A DNA stretch of 64,000 nucleotides, from the NCBI RefSeq assembly GCF_027744825.2, contig NC_071342.1, forward strand, positions 16,487,001 through 16,551,000, read 5' to 3'. This DNA comes from Synchiropus splendidus (lineage: Eukaryota; Chordata; Actinopteri; Syngnathiformes; Callionymidae). Below, piece by piece: positions 54,024 to 64,000 of the stretch (position 1 is its first letter; the number at the start of each line of letters is the position of its first letter). Made by a program: the position numbers and the translations under genes. The notes beneath the pieces were generated by a model. That model was not told the DNA's origin. It did not search any database and saw only the letters and a list, made by a program, of their open reading frames with translations.

Positions 54024-57000
54024 TCAGTTGTTCTTGAGCAACTCAATGCAACTCTGCAGAAGAGTTACGTTGTTCTGCGGGGGGGAAAAAAAAGACATTT
54101 ACCAAAACAATAGTTTCTCTTCTCGAGGGTCATGAACGCAAGCCTTCGCAACAAAAACAATGTCCCACTTTACCAAGCATTGAGTGCGTGTATAGGAAGG
54201 AATGTCTGCAGCATGAAACTGATAAAACTTTACAACAGAGCGCAGCTTTTTGAATGTCAATTTAAAAGTTGTTTTTACTGCAGTGAAACTTGTGGCCATC
54301 ACCCATGTACAAAAAAAACACAGTGAGGAATGTTGTTCAAATAATGATATATATATAGAACAAAGTAACTTTAGCACTCATCTGTGAGTACTCAAATGCA
54401 AGTACTCTTTTTACTCACTAGTCGTTTTGGAAAAAAGTGGTATCGGTGCATATCTAGTTTATAGCATTGCTCATGTGCTGAAAAAAAACCCTGTTAGGTG
54501 TCCAAATCCCATGGACTTCAAAGAGCTGTAGAATGTGTCTCCAATACCATTGACAATGCAGGCTCAATATATGGATACTTTGTAGTGTTGGGCCACTTAC
54601 CTTGGCATGCTTAATCTCAAGTTCAGCCATCTCTATGAGATTCTTTCTGAAAGCCACAACTCGTCTACCTTTGAAGCTTGTCAGCTCTAGGAGAACACCC
54701 GTGAGTTTTGATACATTTAAAAAGGACACCTGGACTCAATGTGTGGATTCCCAAACCTTTCTTTCCAGACTCAGAGAGCTTGTCAAACTTCTGCAGACAC
54801 TGCTGCTGGTGTTCCTCAGCCTGAGGAATGTCCTTGCTCTTCAGTCGAGCTTTATCCAGAGCTTTGTTAGAGTTCTCATAGTCGACCAGTGCCCTCGCTC
54901 GTCTGTACAGAAGATCCTTTAAAATTGAGATGAAAATTAATAAATAAACATCAGTGACCTAAACAAGAAATGGAACAAAATTGGGCCAAACATTTCAAGA
55001 AACCAAGTATAAGAAGCAATCACCTTCGCAGCTTGGATGTCCCTCATGTAATATCTTAGCAACTCTGTGAGTTTCAGCTCCTGGTCAGATGCTACTCTTC
55101 CCTCAACTTTCTGTATCAAACACACACACAGATTAACTCAGAACACTGTAAGTCTTGATCAACATGCTGACTTACCCTGAGCTTTTCAAAAAGGTCTGAC
55201 AACTTCTCAAGATGCCTGGGAAAAGATCAGAAGAAAGAAAAGAATCATTGTCGATCTGGATGAATAAGAATCGACACAAACATCTCTCTTACATCCCCCT
55301 AAATGTTTAGAATGGAGTCATCAGCTGATGCCTTCAACTGAGAATTTCAACTCACACTGTTATTTAAATGATGATCCATCACTAAAATTTAGAGCAAAAG
55401 CAACACAATGTGTAGGCAACAAAGTTGTGTATACACAGACTTTTTAGACATAGAATACGTCCACTGATCAAATTCAATCCTGAACTATTCATACTAATAT
55501 AATATAATATGGAAATATGAGATTCTATCTTAAAGTTATTGGCAGGTTGAAGTTTGATGTTAAGACAAAAGGAAAACCTTGACAAGGCATTTGTCCACGA
55601 TTGCCCAGGTTTTGGATTTGACTATCTAAATGCAGGGTCTCTGCCTCAAAAAAACAAACGAAGAAAAAAAAAAACACGGGACGCAGCCAGTCAAGAGGGA
55701 ATAGAGAAACAGAGGGGAACGTTTTGTCATTTACTGAGTAGGTGACAGTAAAAACGCTAGTTTTCCTTAAGTACTTAAGTTCCGCAAGGAACAGACGACA
55801 GTCATTATCAAGTTTCTTATGGGTTTTGCTTTTGGGAACCGTCGTGTTCATGTCAACCTCCATGATGTGTTTATGTGTGATCACATGACATTTCATCTTC
55901 ACAAAGAGATAATTTTGCTGATGGCATAGCGGCTCTCATTTAAGCTGTGGCGGTGCACCACACTAGTTAATGTGTAGCTGAAACCCTGAAATGTGTCAAA
56001 ACAATGTACATAATCCAAGTTTCATACTCACTTCTTACTAGCAGTGGTGTCGTCTGAAGAGATGGTGCTTAGAGTGGATGATATATGAATGTAATCATCA
56101 GCTATATCTAAAAAAACAACAACAACAAACAAGACGTTATTTAACAATGAAGAAAGCCACTAGTATGGTGCAGATTTACTGTTAACCATGACTATTGAAG
56201 ACGAAAAACTCTCAAATACTTTTATGGGTTCGAGTCATTTTCTCAGCTTTGGCAGTGGAATCTTTAATTTTGCCATAGTAGTCAAGCAGGAACGTCTTCT
56301 CCTGTTCAAAAAATTCATCCACTTCCTGGGTGGGAAAAACAAGAAAGATAGTGGATCCATAAGATGGAAGTAAGAACCACTTTCTTTCCTCGTCAGTTCA
56401 TACAGGAGCCTCACCTTTATCCCAGAGATGAGGACCTCATCAGCTGACTTCACCATGTTTTTAAAGAAGCCTCCAAACATTTCCTTGGCATTTTTCCTCC
56501 GAACACTTAGCTAAAATAATATCAATGATATGAGCATTAAACACCATGACATTTTTAGAGAATTGGGTAACACTTCAGTGACTGATAGCAATGAGTAACT
56601 ACATAAGCGTAAATGCTGATGCCAGCAGGATGCAGGCACATGTCACATGTGCTCAGTAAACTGCACTTCCTCTCTTCCCAACTGACAGCTTGCAAAGGGA
56701 AGTCAGCATTATGCAGCACTTACATCCTGGTCGTACTCTAGGAAGATCTGGAAGTTTCTGTCTTTGCTTAGAATGGGGTGCGATGACAATCTTTGCAGGA
56801 AAACTTCATGCACTTGTACAGTTTTCTTGAACACTGCAAGGTACTCACTGAAAAGGGAAAAAAAACGATCACAGATATAGAGAACATTTTCTGCCAGACA
56901 GACTTTACTTAACTTATCACAAACAGGACGAGTGACAAACTCACGCCTCCAACTCCTGCTTCATTTTTGCATATTCCTCCTTGGTCATAGTGGCTTCACC

Positions 57001-57947
57001 TTCCCCTAGTTTGTGCATCTTTTCTCTTGGGCTCTCAAAGTCAGGTTTGGGGGGTGCAGGTGGGATCTACACCAAAAAAGGCAGGACTTTAACTGCATTG
57101 CTACTGCATATAAAACAAAGTGACTCACAATTAGACCAGCGTAGTCCTCTGTCTCAACCAGAGTGTCATGAAGCCAAATGAAATCTTCATGTTGCCTGGG
57201 AACGGAGAACTCTGGCTTCTGGAAAGAGCTTAAAGTAGTCTGGAAAGAGAAACGCAATTGTAGACTTCAGAGCATCATGATAATAGAGAAGATAAAATTA
57301 CAGTTTATACCTTTGTGTGGACGGTAAACTTCACTTTGTCTCTTTCACAGAGAGCATCAGGAATGTCAATGACAAGAGATGCATCATTGTTGAGATCAAC
57401 AGAGACCGAGCGCATCTAAGAAGCAAGCAGATAAATATTAAATGTTTCAGCAAAAAACGAAAAAAGATTTGCCAGTGGTTGCACATCCCATCTGAACGAC
57501 CACGGCATTTACTGTTCCAACATCAAAGCAAGCTGTCCATGAAGTTAAAATCGACTACGGTACTTCAACGCAAGTTGCCACAGCAGGAATCTCTGACCTC
57601 TACAAGGTGAAAGCCCGAGTCCGACAAGACAAAAAGTGCGATAACATGCCGTTGGTTAATAACACAGTTGTGTACTGAAACCACTTGCTTTAGAATGTTT
57701 GGAATCACCCGAGTGAGGTTGGCCGACAAGAGAAATTCAGTATTTGTAACTTGTCTTATTCATATCAACCTCGATTTGAGACGACTGAATCATAATATTA
57801 TTTAAAAAGCCGACAAGTTTGAAGTAATAACGTAGCCGGCGTTGACGTTTAGCTAACTAAGTGCTACCGACTTTTGTTGCCATTTTCACGCAACGGTTCC
57901 TCGAAACTTACCTTTTCTTTAGTGTTTTCGTCTAATGTGGATGTCAT
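54024..57947 (-). CDS. snx5: sorting nexin-5
   Basis: Complement exons: 54024-54074, 54601-54686, 54757-54916, 55024-55110, 55176-55215, 56032-56107, 56220-56325, 56415-56510, 56724-56847, 56945-57066, 57129-57239, 57311-57415, 57912-57947. They total 1200 bases and 399 residues (human 404). The PX domain (about 25-170) includes [20 protein letters not shown] and [20 protein letters not shown], with the SNX5-type insertion. The BAR domain follows, with [37 protein letters not shown] and the end CIELLKNN. It is an SNX-BAR subunit that pairs with SNX1/2 on endosomal tubules for retrieval of cargo. All introns are GT-AG with consistent phases. The first coding exon has only 12 codons ([12 protein letters not shown]). 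The gene is divergently transcribed from mgme1. Confidence 0.95.
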
Positions 57948-58541
57948 AGTATTTCCAAGGTTGATGAAATGACAGAAAAAAATCACAATTGTCAGATATA
58001 AGTTGCTAGTTATCGGGTTAGCTGGTTGACGTGCTGTCAACTCGCTTTTTCCTGACTGCGATGTGGCGTAACGCCCCGCCCCAAACGCGCTTCATTGGTC
58101 GGTGTGAAATTGGGGCATATGTTGATTGGCAGTTCACTAAATCAGTCACTTTTCAATAGTTGTAGTTTTAGTTTCTATAGTCCTGGTGTTACTTGTAGCC
58201 ATGTTTTACCGTTGACTTGTACGATAACACGTATTTGAGCAAATGTAAATCACCATCGTTGTTCAATGTTTACACGGAAGTTGCTTAATGACCCACTGCA
58301 TTATGGGTAGTGTCGTTCACATAGTTGCTCACAACGTTCGCCGCGTGGGTATATCAGACTACATTACCCGTCACTCATCACCGTGACGCAGTTTCGGCGC
58401 ATTGAGAACTTATGCCCGAGCGATCGTCCCTAGAACTTGTCAGGGCAAGTTCCTTTACATCGTTTAACAACCTTTTTTTTGGATAATGGCGTAAATGTCT
58501 AAAGTTGAGTTGGTGTTAGACGCATTTGTATTGTCGCAAAA
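57948..58541. promoter_or_regulatory. bidirectional promoter of snx5 and mgme1
   Basis: Only 594 bases separate the two start codons. An inverted CCAAT box (TTCATTGGTC, about 58091-58100), an ETS-like ACGGAAGTT (about 58274) and TGCATTATGGGTAGT (58297-58311) are present. The last is the reverse complement of ACTACCCATAATGCA, a strong ZNF143/Staf site. A second partial match, ACTACATTACCCG, lies at 58358-58370. There is no TATA box. The motifs are visible; bidirectional use is inferred from geometry. Confidence 0.6.
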
Positions 58542-59802
58542 ATGCTCACTCTGACGCTCACGAGGTTAGCTGGGTGGGTAGATGTGCCCGTGCCCAAATG
58601 CTCCTCCCTGCTGTACAGACTAGTTTCCTTATCATCACGTTCCCAGAAGAAGAGCAGTCCGTACAGCTCATTCGACAGTGAGCGGTACTCGTCCCTAGTT
58701 AGATCCGTCATGTCGTCCAGAGTCAGTTCTCAAACGCCTGAGAGCCTTCATGCTGAGGACGAACATGTGTATGGACCTGTGGTCCAGGCTGCGGCACCAT
58801 CAGCATCACAGGTGAGGACACCGAAGATCCAGCATCCTTTTAAACATGACCAGGACTTTTCAACCACCACTGAGCCCGAAAAGTGTCGTCCACTTCGGAT
58901 TTCATTAAACTGGATCCAAGGCAAATGGTCCCCGCCGAGTGTGACCCGCATCATCCAGCAGACCATGAGTCCTGAGCAGATCTTCTACCTGGAGAGATGG
59001 AGGAAAAATATGATCGCAGAGCTGGGAGAGATCGGCTTCAGGGAGTACAGTCAAAGTAGGTCTGGATGATCCTGAGCGTGTGAACAGCTGCTGTTATGAC
59101 CCTGATCATATTCATTGTTGTCTGTCAGATTTATTTCGGCAAGGGAAGCTTTTCCACTCTGCGGTGGAGAAAATCTTGGAGTCAGGAGCAGCACAGAGAG
59201 ATACGGATTTGCCCGGGGAAGACTCACCAGCATTCCCAATTGAGATCGCGGGATACATGACAAGCATCTCCCACATTTTGAAAGATGTGAGTGATCCCGG
59301 TGCCATTGAGAGCGCAGTGCAGCACGACACCCTCAACTATCGTGGCGTCGTGGACTGTGTCGCCCGTTACAAGTGAGTTTCAAAAGAACATTTGTGTGTC
59401 AAGAACAGATTTTCCTCAGGCAGTATTTTCCTCAGAGGTGTTTTGTGTGTCATCGACTGGAAGACGTCTGAGAAACCAAAACCGTTCCTGAGCAACACAT
59501 ACGACAACCCCATCCAAGTGGCTGCCTACGCTGGGGCTCTGAACAGCGACAAGAACTACAACTACCAAGTACGTGTCACTATTTGAATTCACTTGTACGT
59601 TGAATGGTGACAATGATGGTTTCGGTTTGTTTATAAGAGTTGAAGCAAACATTATCATTAATAACAGGTTGAAAATGGACTCATTGTCATCGCCTACAAG
59701 GATGGTTCACCTGCGCACGCCCATCAACTCGACCAGGAGATGATGCTGGACTACTGGAGAAAGTGGCTTCTACGCCTTGAAGACTTTTCAGAACAGAAGT
59801 AA
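58542..59802 (+). CDS. mgme1: mitochondrial genome maintenance exonuclease 1
   Basis: Exons 58542-59055, 59129-59372, 59436-59568 and 59668-59802 give 341 residues (human 344). It is a single-strand-specific DNase of the PD-(D/E)XK superfamily that trims flaps and ends during mitochondrial DNA replication. Active-site signatures are visible in order: [12 protein letters not shown] (His181), [13 protein letters not shown] (Asp247) and [13 protein letters not shown] (Asp260, Lys262). [12 protein letters not shown] follows, as in the family. The first ~40 residues ([15 protein letters not shown]...) are hydrophobic and basic with no acidic cluster, fitting a mitochondrial presequence. The ATG at 58542 is the first that yields it. 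AATAAA at 59818 lies 16 bases after the stop; more distal signals exist near 60979. Confidence 0.94.
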
Positions 59803-59929
59803 GTGCAGTAAGTCCCAAATAAACGTTTTCCTGGAGGGTAAACAGACTTATTATTTAGCTAAAAACAAGTAATTTATAATGGGCCTTGTTCTACTCAGAG
59901 AAATATTAAAATATGAATTATTGGCAAAA

Positions 59930-60040
59930 AATAATCCAACTAGGAATCCATAAGTCATTTGTTTTTAATCACATTGTTGTGCTCACACTTCTGATGAAAC
60001 AGAGACGATTTTTTCAAAATTTGGGCAACTGCCACATTTC
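59930..60040. repeat. dispersed repeat, copy 1
   Basis: About 50 bases from 59954 (GTCATTTGTTTTTAATCAC...) match 63846-63895 with only a few differences. Weaker similarity extends to AATCC-containing sequence upstream and to a GCAACTGCCACA motif downstream. The family is unknown. Confidence 0.65.
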
Positions 60041-60042
60041 AG

Positions 60043-60092
60043 TGAAAACTAACGGTTTGTTTTGTTTTCACTGAAACAAACCGTTTTCAAGG
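60043..60092. repeat. perfect-arm hairpin
   Basis: GAAAACTAACGGTTTGTTTT and its near-complement AAACAAACCGTTTTC flank a short TGTTTTCACTG loop. The arms contain the 12-base exact inverted match AACGGTTTGTTT / AAACAAACCGTT. There is no sign that it encodes an RNA. Confidence 0.7.
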
Positions 60093-60450
60093 CACCGCCC
60101 ACCTTGATAAACACATTACACTTGGAGAAGCATCTGGCTGCAGAGGCACATGATTACGAGACCAGATGTGGTTTGAGGGTGGAAGTTGGTTCGGACCAGA
60201 GGGAGGGAGGGGCGGAGATGTGCGTGTTCACTTGTTGCCCTTTCGAAGAAGACGGAGATGAAGATGGAGAATTTTGAGGAAACGCAAGAGGGAAAAAAAT
60301 GCAAAACAAACGTGGAGAAAAGCGTGGTGGACTGCACGGTAAGTTAAGCATGCATTTGTGAGGATGTGTAAACTTTTATTTCAGCATTTACTTCTACATG
60401 TTTTACCTTTGACTATTTTGTCTTACAGCCATTTTCTGTTTACTTATTTG

Positions 60451-60476
60451 TATATATATATATATAGATATATATT
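60451..60476. repeat. short (TA)n tract
   Basis: Interrupted TA dinucleotides with one GATA break. Confidence 0.9.
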
Positions 60477-61682
60477 TCTATACATAGTAAGCGAAATGCT
60501 GGTTTACACTTATGCTTTTATTTTTATTTTATGTAACTGAGGAACGAGGAATGTTGTAGCATGAACAGATTTATAAGGCTAAACTGAAGAAAATATGATA
60601 CCAACAACCAAGCGTAGATGAAAGAAAACATGTCATTGTTATTGCCGTGTGGTCCATTTTTTAATTTGTAAATGTTGTCTGTGGTGACTTTTTTTTGTCA
60701 TTTTTCATTTTAGTTACACATCTCAACATTCAAAAATGCAACGAGAGTTGTCTGTACTACCACTGCCCTTTTAGTGAGGCCACCCATCTCCGACCAACAA
60801 GGCATGATCAGCCTTTTCATTACCCATTGTGACAATAAAGGCCTAAAGGTCAACATTGCCTGAGAAGAATAGTTTGTTTTACCCTTTTGTGTTCAGTTTT
60901 CAATGGTTATTTATTTATTTCATGGGCTGGTGGAGGTTTTATTCAGTTGTTTGTCGATTTTTGCATGTTCACTCATGTAAATAAAGATTTGTAAATGAAC
61001 AGTGCCGCTGTGTTTTTATGTGGATTTGTTTACGAAGGGTGAGTTTTCAGATAAGATAAATAATGTCTATCTATTCAGCACTTCAGGGAATTATATTGTT
61101 ACTTTCTGCTCTACATTTTTCCACAGTGCCAATTATATTGCAGATAGAATACAGACAAATGAATGATGATGCATTTTTATTCAATTTATTGGAGAGTTTT
61201 GATCCAATCACAACTGTGTACGTGTCTGCATTTTCACAGTACAGATTTTAAAACAAATCTTGATTTAAGTCACTTCACGTGACAGATATGATGAGAGCGT
61301 CCCGACTCACTGGCTTTAATGTCAGGCGTTTCCAATAGCAAAGAAATTATTTAAAAAACATGCGCCCAACTTTCAGGTCTTCAAATATGGCTCTGTTCCG
61401 CCGCTGCCCTGTACAGACTCTGAGGTCTGAAACCACTTCTGGTCTCAATCGTCTCTGCTGCCTCTGCAGCTGTTTATACTTGGCAAGCTTGACGACAATA
61501 GTGTGTATTGTTGGTTATACAATCATCTTGTTGTTTGTTTCAGATCGGGGGATTCATCCAATGCTGAGAACAAATGACCCAGTCAAAGTGCATTGATGCT
61601 GAACCAATCTTCTTCCAAGATCTTTTTAATATCCATTTTTGCCATTTTAAAATTAATTTTTGCAGTGAAATCCCATTTTTAA

Positions 61683-63455
61683 TCAAGTTAAACTATTAAA
61701 TCCATACCACACTGCTCTGTATTCAGGGTCCTCTGTGAAGCCAAGCTTTTGAAAGAGTCTGTAGGAGACAAGGTTCTTCTCCTCGATGGAGCAGTAGACG
61801 GGGTAGCCCTCACTGTGAAGACTCCTGGCCATGGTGCTGATCAGAATTTTAGCGTAGCCTTTCCCCCGGTGCTCTGGGAGCGTGTACAACATTCCCATGG
61901 CAGATGAGTTGTACGTCAGGATCCAGGAGACCGGCTGCCCTCTCTCATCCAAAACACACTTGGAGGGAAAGTTGCGAATCATGTTGCGGATCATAGTCTC
62001 AGCCATGCCCTCGCTGAACTTCCATGTCTGGTTCACTAGCTGAATGTGGGATTCAGTGAGGGAGGCGAGTCTGACCCCAGTGCTGATGCAGAAGAGACAG
62101 GATGCATCAATGAGTGACTTCAGAAGCTGTTGTAGCAGCTGTAGCACATGTGTTTAAGAGGAAATGACAATCTGGGTTTGACGTCTTTAACCTTGTAAAA
62201 TGATTGAGATTATCACTCCAAACCAAAAATGACCTACCTGTCCACAGGTGGAAGTTTGTTGACATCTGTCAGTGTCATCATGTGACAAATGGCCAGTTCA
62301 CTGCAAGGCACTTTTTTTTCAGATGCCAATGTTTTGAATAGGCTGATGTCTTTGAGATTGGTGCCTAGAAATCAAATAAAAACAACAGCGATTGCTTTAT
62401 ATTTATAAACACAATAGACATGTCCAAATGGAATCACACACCTTTGTACCTATTACTGGAACTAAAAACAATGACCAAACAACTACAACAATGACAGAAG
62501 AGTGAGTGACTTTAACAACATTTTTAAAATAGTTTTTGTCTGACCATTTAAAGCAGCAACCAGTGGTGTCAGAGTAACTCAACTAGGTTAACTGCAAGTG
62601 CCTGATTTTTTTTTTTATCTAAACAAACTGATGTTTGGTCTGCACATTTTCTGGAAGCGTGCTCCGAATAAAGAGAAGTTTCTGAAATATGTGAAAGTTG
62701 TAATATCTTTTCATTTGAATAAAACATTTATCATGACATTCTCTTAAATGTGGTATTTATTTGCCCAATATTATCAATCTGTGCTTTTGTTTGCATTCAT
62801 TTAAAACACACAGCATATTTTACTGCTCCACACATCTGACACTTTGCACCTGCGGTGTCATTAAAAGACAACCAGAGCATATTGTTGCCATGCAATTCAG
62901 TAGACTTTGCACTCAGTGAAAGCACTTGGCTAAAATGAGAGTTAAATATTCCTTTCACCAAGACAGAGAAATTGGGTCCAGTCGAACACTGGGTTTCTTC
63001 TGACCAGCTCCTCCAGCGCTTTTGAATCCGTTGTGAACACCAGGCTGTCTTTGAACAGGTCCTCCCTCTGGAAAGCATGGAGACCAAACTGGTGACCGAT
63101 GGCTACGGTTACAGTGGAACATGAGCAGCATGAATGTACCTGGATGACTTGAGGTCTGCAGATGATAACTCTGAAGTCTGGCCATGTGTCCACGATGACA
63201 TCCAGGGGGTCTGAACTCACCCTGTTCCTCATGACAAGTGCTCCATACACCTGGAGAGCGGGTCAAATAAATAATAAAATAGAAATCTATTATCATGTTC
63301 TTGGAGTACGATAAAAACCGGGCGGAACTGTCAGAATACTGATACTAGTTGCACTGTGACAAACTGCTGACAGACGGACTTACGTTTTGTGAGAGCGGTA
63401 GGTGTTTTTTCAGCTGTTTTTCTGCCAACTTGAGTTGCTCTTCATTCAATTCCAT
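61683..63455 (-). CDS. glycine N-acyltransferase-like protein
   Basis: Complement exons 61683-62082, 62238-62364, 62959-63067, 63140-63250 and 63384-63455 give 272 residues, a little shorter than the ~290-300 usual for the family. The N-terminal half has the GLYAT-family layout (HLPLSQNVYGALVMRNRV, VDTWPDFRVIICRP). The C-terminal GNAT half carries the acetyl/acyl-CoA loop LPEHRGKGYAKIL (Arg212-Gly-Lys-Gly215-Tyr-Ala217), then YCSIEEKNLVSYRLFQKLGF, typical of this family. It would transfer an acyl group from acyl-CoA to glycine or a related amine. The paralog and substrate cannot be read from sequence. A longer upstream frame of the last exon reads through a TGCATCAG acceptor and was not used. 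Confidence 0.9.
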
Positions 63456-63942
63456 TCTTGAATACGAAACGTTAGACGCAGCAATCGGCAGCCTGACAGA
63501 CTCTATTTATATGTAGTGCAACTGTGTTCAAATAAGACACTGAATGACAGGTCACAAGAAGACAAAATCATCATCATCAACTCACTTTTAATCCCTGCCT
63601 AATCTCATGCGAGCGCTTCTCAGCCAAAACAAACGCGAGTGTTTGAACTCGGTTGTCTCTTCACTCGTCAGACCGCTACCCGTCGGACACGTGATTCTCA
63701 GGCAGGAAAAGGCAGCACCGAGTTGCGCTTTCAAAGTAAAAGCACGTAAACGTTTATTCTTGAAATAAATACACAAATGTTATTCAATAAAATACATTTT
63801 CCGGAAAATAAAAGCCATAGAGTAATCCAAACAATCCACAAGCACGTCATTTGTTTTTAATCGCGTTGTTGTGCTGACATTTCTGATGAAACAAAAGATG
63901 AACCCAAACATAGTTAAAGTTGAAACAGATCAGATGAAATCT

Positions 63943-63980
<38 letters not shown>

Positions 63981-64000
63981 TCTGGTAACTGCCACCCTTT
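63456..64000. other. upstream region of glyat-like gene to window edge
   Basis: No gene was seen. It contains the second copy of the dispersed repeat (63830-64000, interrupted by TA) and a (TA)n tract at 63945-63975. Confidence 0.4.
63830..64000. repeat. dispersed repeat, copy 2, with (TA)n insertion
   Basis: Bases 63846-63895 match 59954-60003 almost exactly. After an unmatched stretch and a (TA)n array (63945-63975), the motif AACTGCCACCC reappears at the window edge as in copy 1. The copy probably continues beyond 64000. Confidence 0.65.

Larger units (their letters stand above)
59803..61682. other. intergenic between mgme1 and glyat-like gene
   Basis: Contains one copy of a dispersed repeat (59930-60040), a hairpin-forming inverted repeat (60043-60092) and a TA tract (60451-60476). 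Frames at 60062-60277 and 61360-61596 lack family resemblance. AATAAA near 60979 could end a long mgme1 transcript. Confidence 0.4.

Noticed and set aside
61360..61596. 78-codon frame with a hydrophobic segment between mgme1 and the glyat-like gene
   Set aside because: Only one membrane-like stretch, no family match, no promoter or splice support; probably chance.

Overview
The window is nuclear DNA from a teleost fish. The genes are vertebrate, split by short GT-AG introns (often 70-600 bp), spaced closely, and interspersed with long TA microsatellites and small fish-type transposon relics. Nothing in it is prokaryotic. I rebuilt every gene by reading exons and splice sites by eye on both strands. 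All eight gene models close in frame from ATG to stop, with protein lengths close to those of their families. I cannot name the species.

Layout, left to right. (1) 1-3.1 kb: a probable promoter and noncoding first exon of a gene running off the left edge, then a decayed non-LTR retrotransposon. (2) 3.1-4.2 kb (+): mrpl14. (3) 4.9-9.5 kb (-): conventional calpain 'A', 21 coding exons. (4) 9.5-13.8 kb: spacer between divergent calpains, with two (TA)n arrays and a TA-flanked nonautonomous DNA transposon. (5) 13.8-19.7 kb (+): calpain 'B'. (6) 21.4-30.7 kb (+): calpain 'C'. (7) 30.7-35.0 kb: spacer with a second copy of the same transposon and a ~290-bp tandem duplication. (8) 35.0-36.2 kb (+): destrin/cofilin-family gene. 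(9) 37.6-48.8 kb (-): rrbp1, 26 coding exons. (10) 48.8-54.0 kb: gene-poor spacer. (11) 54.0-57.9 kb (-): snx5. (12) 58.5-59.8 kb (+): mgme1, head-to-head with snx5. (13) 61.7-63.5 kb (-): a glycine N-acyltransferase-like gene.

Recalled human map positions suggest two conserved blocks side by side: mrpl14 with a CAPN11-region calpain (human 6p21), and dstn-rrbp1-snx5-mgme1 (human 20p12.1). The genes do not form one pathway. Three are Ca2+-dependent cysteine proteases, two are mitochondrial (mrpl14, mgme1), and the others act in actin turnover, rough ER structure, endosomal sorting and acyl conjugation.

The most notable signals are: a predicted U12-type (minor spliceosome) intron at the same codon in all three calpains; ZNF143-like promoter motifs at both rrbp1 and the snx5/mgme1 bidirectional promoter; a lineage-specific 11-residue repeat in rrbp1; and a divergent destrin/cofilin protein lacking the usual basic nuclear-localisation motif. 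I found no convincing wholly new system.
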